64,000 nucleotides of DNA from Combretum micranthum (lineage: Eukaryota; Streptophyta; Magnoliopsida; Myrtales; Combretaceae). Position numbers and translations under genes: made by a program. This document shows, piece by piece, positions 1-10,913 of this stretch. Position 1 is the first letter of the stretch; each line of letters begins with the position of its first letter. The stretch lies in the NCBI GenBank assembly GCA_024138025.1, contig JAMXBD010000638.1, positions 708,931 through 772,930 of the forward strand, in the 5' to 3' direction. The notes below the pieces were generated by a model. The model did no database searches. It had not been told where the DNA came from and saw only the letters and a list, made by a program, of their open reading frames with translations.

Positions 1-2080
1 TAGACTTGGCTTTTGTAATGAAGAGATCGATATAGGTCGTGGTAACTTTATTTGGTAAGTGAGTCTGTTGTTTCTTTGTTGCTTTGATCACTTTTGTATT
101 TGTGCTCTTTTTTTTTATTTATTTATGAGAGTTTATCGCCTATTAGGTACGTTGTGTTTTAGATGGATTTACAACTCAAGGTTATGAGACAAAAAGGTGG
201 TGATTTGTTAAGATATTTTTGGCAATTTTGCCTCACTCATATATATATTGATATATGTATCTAAGTCACTTATATATACATATATATATTAGTATATAAA
301 TCTAAGTCATAGGCTTTCATAGAGAGAGACTAAAAAAACATTTTAAAGAGATTTTTCTATTAAGAAATGCTTGGGATTTGAGAGATTAGGCAACCTTTAT
401 AATCTTACACCTTTGTACACTCTTTTTTAATAGTGATTTTTTATTTCGCTTGCTGATGAGTTTTTTTTTTTCTCCTATTGGAGTTTTTCCCATGTAAATC
501 TTTGATGTTTTCTCTCTTTCTCTATCTTATTTATTTATTTATTTAATTGTTTATGTTATTGATTATCACAAATCTTTAACCCTATTGATCGTAACAGTAA
601 GTAATAAAATTTTAGGTTGATATTTATTTGAATTGAGTCTAACTTTGTGCTACTCAAATAATTTATCATGTTGAGCTTAAGATTCAATGGCTTGATTAAT
701 TCAAAATTTAAAATTGTTTGATTTAATATGATAATTGAATTCAAGTCAAATTTAAGCATTATTATTATTTAAATAAAAAAAAAATTATTTTTAAAGAAAA
801 CAAAGTAATGAAAAGTAGGAAAAAACAAGCTCTTTAAATGGTACCATATTGGTGTTTAGACTCCAAATTCTAAATTCTAAATTTGGTTTTGTTTGGATTG
901 TCTGATCTTCATCTATATCTGTTGTGCATCTGTATCTTATTTATATATGATCTGAATCTTGTCTGTTTGATCTATTTATGAGTAAAAATGTCTGTTTCTT
1001 AATAAACATCTATTTAAAAATGATAAAAATAAGATTTTAAAACAATTAGAATAAGATAAACAAAACAGACACTTTATAAAATTTCTATTGGGTACGATAA
1101 ATGTATTATTTCAACTTTACTTTTTCACTGGACAAAAAGGCTTAGCAAGTGTCTGTTTTTTACAATTTGAATAGATTATATTTGAACTTTTAAAATTTGC
1201 ATTTTTTGTGTCTTTAACTTTGCTTTTTGGCTCATATCAGTATCTCTATAGATATAAAAAATACAAACCTTAAAATTCAAATATTAAACTACACAAATTG
1301 CAAACTCCAGACACTTTCTAAGGCATATTCCCCTTATACATCTCCATCATGTTGCATTTTCACGCATGCATGTTTGTCCGTAAACATGGCATGTGGGGGT
1401 CTTCATTTCATTTCAATTATTACTTTTGTCCCAGCATTGGCATATGAAAGACTTTTGGTGCACCTATGGCTAATAATGGATCTGAGAATGTAGAAACGTA
1501 CCCCACCATATGGAGTATCTAAAACTTTTTCGAGATCATTATTAATAGCTAGGGCCAAATTGGTTCGTATAATTTGTAATGAAGAAGCTGCAACGAATGA
1601 CAATTCTTTAGTGTATTCAGATCTGAACATCCATTAATTATATAAAAATAATCTTTAAGAATTTTTTTCCCCTAGGATTACCAATAAAACCTTCAGATCG
1701 TGGATATTTATGTATATCTATATATATAATATAAATAAATAAATAAATAAAAACAACTTTCAAAGGCATTGTTACGATTTGAACAGCACATGATGAAGAT
1801 GGAAACATTTTTGTTCACGTGCTGCCGGTACACATAAAATAACCACTTTATCATAAATAGAGAGATTTATTCGAATTTTCTTTTTCCTAATTGTAGGAAA
1901 TATCTTCATCAAACAAACTTAAATTATGAACAACATATGCAACCACCATAAGTAAATTTACAAAAATAAAGGTTGACTGAATAGAAAAGAACAATGTGAA
2001 ATATAAAAACCTAACATATGCTTTCGAATTTTTACAAAGGGTTTGATTTTCTTTTCAGATTTTTACAAAGGGATGCTCTA
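1..2080. other. AT-rich intergenic sequence, no gene recognised
   Basis: I see only AT-rich sequence with short microsatellites, such as ATTT repeats near 530-545 and AAAT repeats near 1733-1750. Several open frames of 60-90 codons exist. The longest sensible one is on the minus strand at 1403-1630 (75 codons) and matches no family I recognise. Nothing supports a promoter, a splice pair or a conserved domain. Confidence 0.5.
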
Positions 2081-2084
2081 TTAT

Positions 2085-2790
2085 TTGGTACAAGTGTAAG
2101 GTTAGAAAAGTTCTATATGAAAAATATGTAGATTATATAAAGATTTATAAAAGAAAGACCTATTGACCAATTACCTAGGATTTTGAATTATATACGATAT
2201 CATGTTTATTATGTCACATTTGGTACAATTGAATTATTTCGAATGGAATGAATTAGAATGTGAGGAATATAATAAGTAGCATAATGATAAATAAATCTCT
2301 TTATTTGAATACATCTATACATGCCCTTAGTAATTAATGTGTTAATAATAAACATGTATGAGAATAAAAAAATAAATAAAGTAGATTTTTTAGCTTTTAG
2401 AAATGTAAATGAGAATAGATCTTAGATTCATAATATAGACTGAGGTTTATTTTCACATACTAAATGTAATATTAGTGTATTCCTTCATAAAGTCATTTTG
2501 TACAATTTTACCCAATTGAAAACTTCCTGTTATCCCAAACAAGTGATTCTCCTCTCCCTATCATGCACAAGTGGGTAATAGGCCATTCATAAAGTGCCCT
2601 TAGGAATTCAAATTGACAAACTTTTGATACGATAGTGGATTTATATTTGAGGGAGAATATGATCTAAGTTCATTATGAAGACTCACATTAATGGAGAGAT
2701 TATTAGGATATAAATATAAGATTAGAAAAGTATCACATGAGAAATATGTAGATTGTATATTACCCCAAAAACATCAATTCTCTCTCATGA
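2085..2790 (+). repeat. Two old LTR-start-like copies of a Copia or TRIM element
   Basis: A block of about 43 nt occurs twice in direct orientation, near 2094-2137 and 2712-2755, and includes the words TTAGAAAAGT and AATATGTAGATT. Before the second copy is a purine run (GAGGGAGAATATGATC) followed by ATTAGGATATAAATATAAG. This resembles the polypurine tract and LTR start of plant Copia or TRIM elements, which commonly open with TGTTRGGATATAAAT. I cannot define the ends or a TSD, so this is called a remnant pair only. Confidence 0.35.
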
Positions 2791-3017
2791 AAGCTTTCTC
2801 TTATCCTGCGCACCCATGATTATTTATTAATTATTAAAGTCAATTATGACATACATGTTGCATTCTAATTTGTTCTAAATAAACAAATTTGATTGAGTAA
2901 TATCATAATAAATTCATTTAAATATATAAATAAATTATAAAAAAAAGTTAGGAAAAAGGAAAAAAGAAAGAAAGAAGCACATGAATCTTGTTGCGGAGAA
3001 AATTTAAACTTGAGCTC

Positions 3018-3151
3018 TTACTCTTCTTCATGTTCAGGGTCAGGACTTAAAGATCGCCTTCTAGGTCGTCGTCTGGGTTTCGATCTCATAATCACGGGAA
3101 CTTGCTTGGAGTAGGAAGCAAACCAGAGAGCTAGCCATTGCTCTGTTGAAA
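3018..3151 (-). CDS. Candidate terminal exon, Arg-rich acidic-tailed C-terminus (unknown)
   Basis: Read on the minus strand there is an open segment of about 44 codons ending in TAA at 3018-3020. It contains STEQWLALWFASYSKQ, then an Arg-rich stretch (KPRRRPRRRSLS), and closes with PDPEHEEE. Its upstream edge is TTTATTTCAACAG, a plausible 3' splice acceptor, and the GC content rises clearly over the flanks, as in a real exon. I find no upstream exon above 3151 and do not recognise the protein. It could be the last exon of a gene fragment or a captured exon. No start codon is assigned. Confidence 0.3.
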
Positions 3152-4224
3152 TAAACTTTTACCCTTATCAATACAAGATAAACTACATCTACATGGACAC
3201 TGTATTTTATTAAAATCCTACGTATTTTTCCCTACCACATAATCATTACGTCAAATTATTAATTCTTTTATTTAAATATTAGAGTATTTTTATTACATAT
3301 TGTTTGGTACATATTCATATATTAAACAACTCTCTTTAATGATAAAGTGAGTTCCTTAAAGAGTTATTTAACTCTTTTTCTTCTTGGCAAGTGAAACAAC
3401 CCCTCTCTCCATTTTTTATTGGTTAAAATGTGCCACTTCAAAAAGTTTATTATAAGTTTTGTTCCAAAAAAATTAATATGGGACAACAAAAATTAAAAAA
3501 AAAAAAAAAAGGGAAGAAGCTAAGTGTTTCTAGAAATAACTTGGGATAAAGTGTAGAGATTTTTTTAATAGACTGAGTTACTTAAAATACAAACATGATA
3601 CTTTAAGTAACATTTTAAGCAATCTAAGAATAATGATATTGTTATAACTTAATATATTAGATTCACAAGTCATTATTAATGTTGGCCGGGTGACATGACA
3701 TTCATATGCTATCACTGATGTATAAGCATTAATATAAATAAAAGTAGGGAAGAAAGTGATGTATATGTATATATATATATATATATATAGAATTGGAGTA
3801 TCTAGGTCTTTTACAAAATTTATTGGGGTGGTAGCTATAATTTACCAAGATCCTATAACTAACATGCTTTCATGTATCTTGCGGAAGGGCAAAAAAAATG
3901 CTTTCATGTAATGGAAAAATAGAACTCTACAGGATATCACATATCTAATTGTAATTTTATGATTGCCAGTTGAGGGAGGAAAAGTGAATCAAAATTTGAA
4001 CATATTAGCAATTAAAAATGTTTTAAAGATTAATTATACGAAATAGTAGGTTACTTTTATTAGACGGAGGAACTTTTTGTAGAAAAACTATATGAAGTTA
4101 TTTATAAAAATTTTAGTCTCAATTGTTAATACTAAGTTTTCTTTTGACTTAATTGGTTCATATCCTATATGCAATTTATTATATATTTTGTGTTGTGGAT
4201 TATCATGAAATTACGATTGAAAGG
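3152..4224. other. AT-rich spacer with microsatellites
   Basis: No coding potential seen. It contains a poly(A) run near 3495-3511 and an (AT)n tract at about 3768-3789. Confidence 0.5.
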
Positions 4225-4385
4225 ATTTTGTGAATAATTACGGTTTCATTGAATAGGGCCTGTGTATCGTTCAAGCAGATTGAGTCAGTCCAAAGAATAG
4301 GATTTGGATAGATTTTGCGTGAATAATTATGGCTTCATTCAATATAGGGCTGTGCGTCCTTGTGAGAGTCCAAAAAATAATGGTA
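4225..4385 (+). repeat. Imperfect tandem duplication, about 90-bp period
   Basis: The words GTGAATAATTACGGTTTCATT (about 4230) and GTGAATAATTATGGCTTCATT (about 4319) begin two copies. Each continues through a TGTGTATCGT or TGTGCGTCCT core to a GAGTC-CAAA end. The second copy is shortened by about 20 nt. It is non-coding and its function is unknown. Confidence 0.6.
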
Positions 4386-4631
4386 GCATGGGCAACATCA
4401 TAAGTACTTATACAACTCTATTGTTGTTCCTTGACTCGAGCATACAGGTTAACTAGTGTAGGATCATAGGGCCATAGGGGAATAAGCTCTAGATATAAAT
4501 ATCAATATAAATATATATATATATATATATATAATTAAGGCGATGATTTAAGTTGTTAAAATCATATTTTGTTAAAGGTGTGAAATTGAAATTTTTGAAA
4601 AATTTAGTTCATCTGTCAAGTTTGCATAAGT

Positions 4632-5204
4632 GACTTTTGAAACCCCTCTTCATCACAAAAAATACCCTGACATGGGGCTGGTCACATTAGCCATAATAGC
4701 TCCTCTTTTCTGAACATTTTTGTTTTCTTTATCACCATAAATTCATAAATCCATCGTTACTGATTTATTATTATTTATAGATCTATTACTTTTCATTTCA
4801 GATCTGTTGTTTTTACCATACTCCCACCATCATTGACCCACGATATCATATTTTCACTGCCACAAGTCTACTTTTTAAAATATTGGGTTAGATTGAAGAT
4901 TGTGGTGGTCAACTGAATCAGTATTTTTTTTTTAAATAAGCAGCCTATGAGGGATTGTATTATTCCTTATATTGGATTTGCTTTACTCGTCAATAGAGTG
5001 TTTTGTTCTTAGAGAAATTGTGTCCTTAGTGAGAGACATTTTGATGCTTGAAGAAATGTATTTGATTGCTCGGATGGCTTTTTGTACCTCCAACTCAACT
5101 CTTCATTAGTCAATCCTATTGTGTTGGTTGATATGATTGATATAATTATGCTCACCTGAATGAAATCCATTTGTTCTGGCAAAAAAAAAAAGACTTTTGA
5201 AACC
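4632..5204 (+). mobile_element. Poly(A)-tailed retrosequence with 13-bp target-site duplication
   Basis: The 13-mer GACTTTTGAAACC occurs at 4632-4644 and again at 5192-5204, immediately after an 11-nt poly(A) run at 5181-5191. The 547-bp insert between them has no LTR and no recognisable protein. A long direct repeat plus a 3' poly(A) tail is the signature of LINE-mediated target-primed reverse transcription, so this is a SINE, a 5'-truncated LINE tail or a processed transcript. I see no clear Pol III A/B boxes at the 5' end, which makes a transcript 3' UTR or a LINE tail more likely than a tRNA-derived SINE. Confidence 0.7.
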
Positions 5205-6260
5205 TTAATTTGATTGTTTTACTTCAAATAGTTGATGTTATTAATTTTCACTCTTGGAAAATTTTCGTATCTTGAAAAGCAACAACTAGATAGAATGACC
5301 CACATAGATAAGGCGAATTGTTATGATTGTATGGCCTATTGGTTAGCAAATAATAATTTAGAAATAAATCGCTATAGTTGAGATATACTCGATAGGATCA
5401 AGTAATAGGTCTAATTTCTAAAAGAATTACCAAAACTAAAAATTTAACATTGTAAATATTAAACAAGGAGTAGTGAGAGGATTATAGGTTAATAAACCCT
5501 AATTTGAATTCTAAGAGCCCTAAACCTTAATTGGGTGAACGAAACTAAGAATTTAACATTGTAAATATTAAACTAAGAAAATTGTGCACATATTCCTCCC
5601 ACAAAATCTCTAGGGAAGAAAGGCGAAATTGTCCATTCCAAGCTCCCAATTTAACTAAGGTAAGGAAGTCTGACGCATTAATTCGATTATATAGAAATTT
5701 CCAAGATTAACAAGGTTCTTCCCTTCCTTATCTCCTTCTGGGGTTAGACACTCATCTTAAAGAGAGGAAAAATTATCGCTAACCTCAATAGAGCTAAGGT
5801 AAGCTATGGTCAACTTAATGTTTATACAAGTAAATTAGAAAGAATTGAAGCAAAACTTCAAAATAAGTATGTGAGTATATCTTGACATAGGTAAGTATTG
5901 TAGGAATCATGTTGATTAACATTATCAAAGTTGATAATTAGATTTTATGAAGTAAAGTTAAACTAAGAACAAGGTAAATATATATTATGTTGCAGTAGTT
6001 CTTGGTAGGATTTAGAGAAGATCATGTTGATTTGATTTTATTTTCCATGATAATTAGTATAATTTAAGTAGAAAGTTAAGTATATCTAATTAAATTAATA
6101 AAAGAAGCAGCAATAGTGGATGAATATTTCCAATGTATGAGTTTTGGCCTCACATAGTATTAGGGGATATCATGTTTTAAATTTACTAGATGATATAGAT
6201 TTAAAATAATAAAGATTAAAGTGACTAATTGCCTAGCCAAAATGAACAAATCGTAATGTG
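5205..6260. other. AT-rich spacer with a 35-bp direct repeat
   Basis: A block around AATTTAACATTGTAAATATT occurs at about 5431-5465 and 5541-5576. Otherwise there is no ORF, domain or structural RNA that I can support. Confidence 0.4.
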
Positions 6261-6265
6261 TATAT

Positions 6266-6722
6266 TGTTAGGAAAAGATCGCTCCTTTACTACTTTGTTA
6301 AGAAAAGATCGCTCCTTTTCTTCTTGCCTAATTGATTAACAAATACAATGAAATCAAATAGACAATAAACACCAGGATTTAACGTGAAAAACCCCAATGT
6401 GGGGAAAAACCCAATGTAGGGAAAAACCACGGGACCGCCGCCGCACAAAAAGAAACTCCACTAACACAATAATAGAAGACAAATACAATCTTCACTAGTT
6501 TGTACTAGTGGCTTTCTCAATCAAACCACAGCCTGATGGATTCACAACAAATCCTCTCTCTAGATCTATTTCTAGACTTAGGAATGTGTATATTGTATTT
6601 TTTTTTTCCTCTTCTCTTTTCCTTGCCTTAAGACAACAATGAAAAAAGACTCTTTATATATCTAGGGTTTACTTTTTTCTTACTATATTATGGGCCCATA
6701 TAAGTTGGACCCAAACCCAACA
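6266..6722 (-). repeat. Copia 3' LTR
   Basis: This 457-bp repeat pairs with 10914-11346. It carries a 17-bp internal duplication (two GGGAAAAACC words near 6396-6428) that the other LTR lacks. It keeps a TATA-like TATATAAAG (minus strand, about 6652-6660). Both LTRs share an internal direct repeat of about 29 nt built on AAAAGATCGCTCC at their plus-strand left end. Confidence 0.93.
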
Positions 6723-6932
6723 AACTCCCCCTCCAACTCATATGGGAGAGTGACATGTGTACAACTTCAACAATCGATGTAGGCGGCGATCCAACCCGTG
6801 TATAATTCGATATCATCAAATTTTCTTGAATTACACACCCTTTCATCTAAGTATAAACCTTATACTCAGGATCCCCTTGGATATAGACCTATATGTGTTA
6901 GATTTATACCCAACATACTCCCCCTCCAACTC
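6723..6932 (-). other. Duplicated polypurine tract region of the Copia element
   Basis: On the minus strand GTTGGAGGGGGAGT followed by TGTTGGGT occurs twice. One copy directly abuts the true LTR (6715-6740); the other lies just after the pol stop codon (about 6908-6932). The 190 bp between them is non-coding. The inner copy therefore imitates a PPT/LTR junction without an LTR behind it. Confidence 0.75.
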
Positions 6933-7475
6933 ATAAGGGGAGTTCTATCACTCGTGCAATCTTCCTGTAACAAGTGATCTTCTCTTTTGGTAGAGCTTTG
7001 GTAATCATATATGATGCATTATCATTAGTATGGATCTTCTCAAGTTTCAATTGCTTCGACTCTATCACATCTCTAATCCAGTGATACCTCACATCAATAT
7101 GTTTCGATATGAAATAAACATAAGATTCTTACTGAGATGGATAGCACTCTGACTGTCGCAATATAGCTTCAAGTCTTCCTGCTCTTAACCCAGTTCTTCT
7201 AAGAACTTCTTCATCCACAAGACTTCTTTACAGGCTTCTGTCACAGCAACATACTCTGCCTTAGTCGTGGAAAGTGCAACACATTTTTGCAACTTTGACT
7301 GCCAGGATACTGCTCCTCCTGCAAATCTAATCAGATAACCTAAAGTGGACTTCCTGGAATCCAAATCTCCTGCCATATCAGTATCTGAAAAACCCTCTAA
7401 CACAGGCTTACTGCTACCACCAAACTGTAAACAAAACCTGGAAGTACCTCTGAGATATCTGATAATCCACTTCAC
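6931..7475 (-). pseudogene. Copia RNase H domain and pol C-terminus
   Basis: Minus-strand translation from 7475 gives the Copia RNase H region. Recognisable parts are the KWIIRYLRGT entry, GFSDTDMAGD (Asp residues of the RNase H core), GGAVSWQSKLQ, STTKAEYVA, then after an in-frame TAA at about 7182 the LYCDSQSAIHLSKN block. A one-base shift near 7108 is needed to reach the conserved SKHIDVRYHWIRD segment. The frame ends in TGA at 6931-6933. The domain removes RNA from the RNA/DNA hybrid during reverse transcription. The stop and the shift mean it is not functional as it stands. Confidence 0.9.
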
Positions 7476-7481
7476 TGCAAA

Positions 7482-8699
7482 TTAGTGCTCGTTTCCTAGA
7501 TTTGAGAGACACCGGCTCAAAACACCAACAGTATGAGCAATATCAGATCTAATGCATACCATAGCATACATTAGACTCCCCACAACTAAAGCATATGGGA
7601 CCCTTTTCATCTCCTCTTTGTCAAACACACTTTTAGGACACTGAAGTAAACTCAGTTTGAAATGTCCAGCAAGTGGAAAGCAAACAGGTTTTGCCTTACT
7701 CATGTAGAATCTCTCTAGCACCTTCTCAATATACCTCTCCTGTGACAACCATAACTTTTGGCTCTTCCTGTCTCTAATGATCTTCATTCCTAGTATGTAG
7801 CCAACAGGTTCTAAATCTTTCATGGAGAAAGATTTACTCATAGCAGTCTTCAAATCTCTGATTTTCTTGGCATTCCTGTCAATGATCAACATATCATCAA
7901 CATAAATCAAAAGTATGATGAACTCACCACTAGAAAACTGTTTGATGAAGACACAATGATTTGTGGCAGTCTTGGTGTAACCCTAATCAAGCATAAAGGA
8001 GTCAAACTTCTTGTACCACTGCCTAGGAGCTTGTTTCAACCCACACAAACTTTTCTTCAACTTGCATATAAGATTCTCCTTCCCCTTAATCTTGAAACCT
8101 TCAAGCTGCTCCATGTAGATCTCCTCCTCTAAATCACCATGAAGGAATGTTGTCTTCACATCTATTTGCTCTATCTCTAAACCCAGACTAGCTGTAATAC
8201 TGAGCACTACTCTGATGGATGATATCTTCACCACAGGTGAGACTATCTCTTCAAAATCAATCACCTTCTTCTGACCGAACCCTTTCACAACTAATCTTGC
8301 TTTGTACCTCGGCCGTGAGCTGTTCTCATCTATTTTCATTCTATAAACCCATTTGTTACTTAGGGGTTTCTTGCCCTTAGGCAACTGAACTAACTCATAA
8401 GTCTTATTCTCATGTAAGGAATTGATTTCCTTTTGCATGGCTTTAACCCATTCTTTCTTCTTGTTATGAGTCATTGCTTCCTCATAACATTCAGGCTCTC
8501 CTCCATCAGTGAGCATCACATACTTACTTGAACCATACCTGACAGATGGTCTTCTGTCTCTTGAAGATCTCCTTAACTCAACCTGCTGCTGAGGTTCCTG
8601 GATCTCTTCCACTGTGTCTTCTACAATCCTCTCATCTGTTGTATCCGTAGAAGGTGCAGGATCTACATTTGTGGGAATTTGGCCTGAGGATGATGACAC
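7482..8699 (-). pseudogene. Copia reverse transcriptase
   Basis: The minus-strand frame from 8699 to 7482 reads as a Copia RT. It opens with a low-complexity linker and the RRSSRDRRPSVRYG segment, continues with YEEAMTHNKKKEWVKAMQKE and WVYRMK, shows the QIDVKTTFLHGDLEEEIYM block (first catalytic Asp region), then CGLKQAPRQWYKKFD, and the YVDD active-site box at about 7901-7890. One TAG at 7983-7985 interrupts the frame between FMLD and GYTKT, and a TAA at 7482 ends it where EAVKW should follow. Otherwise frame is kept, so this is the best preserved part of pol. Confidence 0.93.
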
Positions 8700-9600
8700 A
8701 TCAGCCTTCTTGATGTCTTCAACTATCTAGTCTTCCCAAAAGACTACATCTCTGCTTCTGACGGCTTTCCTGTCAACAGGATCTTACAACCTGTACCCAT
8801 ACTCATCATGTGCATACCCAAGAAAAATGTACTACTTGAAGTTAGCATCAAGCTTTGCCCTCTCATCCTTTGGTATATGCACAAAGGCCCTGCAACCAAA
8901 GACACGTAAATGATTATATGAAATGTCTTTACCTGTCCATACTTTCTCTGGTACATCTCCATCCAGAGCATATGAGGGAGATAGATTTATCACATCCACA
9001 GCTGTCCTCATGGCCTCGCCCTAGAATGACTTAGGTAGCTTGGCATGAGAAAACAGGCACTTCACTCTCTTAGTGATAGTGCGATTCATCCTCTTTGCAA
9101 TACCATTCTGCTGTGGGGTCTTAGGAATTGTCTTCTCCAGTTTTATCCCATGATCTGTACAATACTGCTCAAATGGCCCTCTGTACTCTCCACCATTATC
9201 AGCCCTGACACAAATCAGCCTCTTGCTAGTTTCCCTCTCTACTATAGAATGAAACTGTTTAAAAACAGACAACACCTGATCTTTGGACTTCAAGGCATAA
9301 GTCCAAAGCTTCATAGAGCAATCATCAATGAATGTAACAAAATACATGGCACCACCTATAGTCAAATCCTTCATATAACACTCATCAGTGTGAACCAAAT
9401 CTAGTATATGAGATCTCATACTTGGATTTCTCTGAAATGCAACTCTATGTTGCTTACATCAGACAGTCAGTGCAAGGTTTTAATGGAGTACCTTTGAAAT
9501 CAGGTAGAAGTTGCCTCTTCACAAGCATCTGGAGGCCCTTTTCACTCATGTGACCTAGCCTTTGTGCCATAGCTCCATAGCATCATCTGTCAAATTCAGA
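8700..9600 (-). pseudogene. Copia integrase, catalytic Glu replaced by Lys
   Basis: A pre-integrase zinc-binding start (ELWHKG near 9560) precedes the core at 9419-9021. The core shows LVHTDECYMK (first Asp), VRADNGGEYRGPF (second Asp) and PQQNGIAKRMNRT. In Copia integrases the last block is QQNG(I/V)AERMNRT, whose Glu is the third catalytic residue. Here codon 9093-9095 is AAG (Lys). The C-terminal part, 8990-8700 (ALDGDVPEKVWTGKD, RVFGCRAFVHIPKDER, GYAHDEYGYR), is readable but holds three stops. The enzyme inserts the cDNA into host DNA; this copy would be catalytically dead. Confidence 0.9.
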
Positions 9601-9960
9601 TCTCCTTTACTTAACTTTACAGGCATTAAGTAAAGGGTATTACATTTCCTTCCCTTGGCTACAATCAAGGAGCCTTTGGTGAGCTTCCATTTCCCATCAC
9701 CAAACTGACTGTGGTAGCCTTCATCATCTAACTTTCCTACAGAGATCAGATTCAGGCGGATGTCTGGTACATGTCTCACATCCTTGAGAATGAGTCTACA
9801 ACCTGTATTAGTTTGCAATGCAACATTTCCAATGCCAATAATCTTTGAAGTTTCATTATTTCCCATCCTAACATTGCCATAATCACCACAATATAGGATG
9901 AGAAAAACTCCCATGTGCTGTCACATGGAAGGAGGCACCAGAATCCACAACCCAGTCACT
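9601..9960 (-). pseudogene. Copia aspartic protease
   Basis: The end of the gag frame carries WVVDSGASFH at about 9945-9916, the DSGA active-site motif of Copia proteases. A frameshift follows at about 9900, and the rest continues in the next frame with VRMGNNETSKIIGIG, LKDVRHVPDIRLNLISVG and a KLDDEGY tail. The protease releases the Gag and Pol products. The frameshift breaks the polyprotein at this point. Confidence 0.88.
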
Positions 9961-10835
9961 ATCATGACCTGCAAAACTAGTACAACCCTCATCCCATGTA
10001 ACCATAACGTCACCATCTACTGCTGCAGTAGTGGTATCCTTATCTAAGTCACCGCCCTTATTCTTTCCTTGCTTTTTCTTCCATAGTCTACAATCTTTCT
10101 TGAAATGCCTTGACTTGTCACAATAAAAACATTTAAGGTTTTTCTTACCCGTTGACTTAGATCTTCCCTTGGACTTGTCACATCTATTAGATTTGTCACC
10201 TCTATGCTTGCTTCTACCTCTCCTTTCAGATTTATCAGCAACAAGTGCCCTTGAGTCTGAACCAATACCTAAGTCCTTCCTTCTAGCCTCTTCATTAATC
10301 AAACTATCCTTGACCATGGCAAATGTCAAGGTCCCATCTAGAGCAAAATTACTCACTAATATTACTAGGGTCTCCCAACTTTTTGGTAAGGAACTCAGCA
10401 ATAGGAGTGCTTGGATCTCATCTTCTAGCATAAGCTTCATTGCTGTCAGTTGATTTATAAGCCCTTGAAAATCATTCAAGTGCTCAGTCATGTTAAAACC
10501 CTCCCTATATTTCAAATTAACAACTCTTCTAATCAAAGAAGTTTTTTCAAGAGTTTGCCTTTCATACATGGATTCTAACTTCTTCCACATGACATCAGCC
10601 CTAGTCTCCTAAGCCACATGATGATACACACTCTGATCAACCCACTATCGGATATAACCAACAATCTTCCTATGTAATATCGCCCATTCTGCAGCAAATT
10701 TATCTTATGGTTTTACAGTATCACCCCAAATGGCAAATACAGATCTTTACAATACAAAAGATCCTACATCATAGATTTCCAAATTGAATGGTTAGATGAA
10801 TTTAGTTTGATCATCGTACCTGAAGAGTCAGCCAT
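9961..10835 (-). pseudogene. Copia gag
   Basis: The start is ATG at 10835-10833 (MADSSGTMIKLNSSNHSIWK), typical of Tork-like Gag. The frame meets TAG at codon 24 (10766-10764), then DLLYCKDLY. A frameshift follows, and further stops occur where related Gags read IRQW and VAQE. From 10590 the frame is open through LESMYERQTLEKTSLIRRVV, the QALLLLSSLPKSWETL block and a basic SERRGRSKHRGDKSNR region. It ends with a zinc knuckle, CFYCDKSRHFKKDC (CX2CX4HX4C), at about 10129-10090. Gag forms the particle and binds the RNA. Confidence 0.93.
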
Positions 10836-10900
10836 TTCTGAAATGAAGAAACCTTAACCTATGCAGCAAAAAACCTAATTTCTTTTTGAAACCTAGACAC

Positions 10901-10913
10901 GCTGATACTACTT
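10901..10913 (-). other. Copia primer-binding site (tRNA-iMet type, degraded)
   Basis: Directly inside the 5' LTR the minus strand reads AAGTAGTATCAGCG. The plant iMet site is TGGTATCAGAGC; this copy has a G-to-A change at the second position and a changed tail. Confidence 0.7.

Noticed and set aside
1403..1630. Minus-strand open frame of 75 codons
   Set aside because: It is plausible in composition but has no recognisable family, no splice signals and no promoter.
9045..9404. Plus-strand open frame of 119 codons in the Copia element
   Set aside because: It is antisense to the integrase core.
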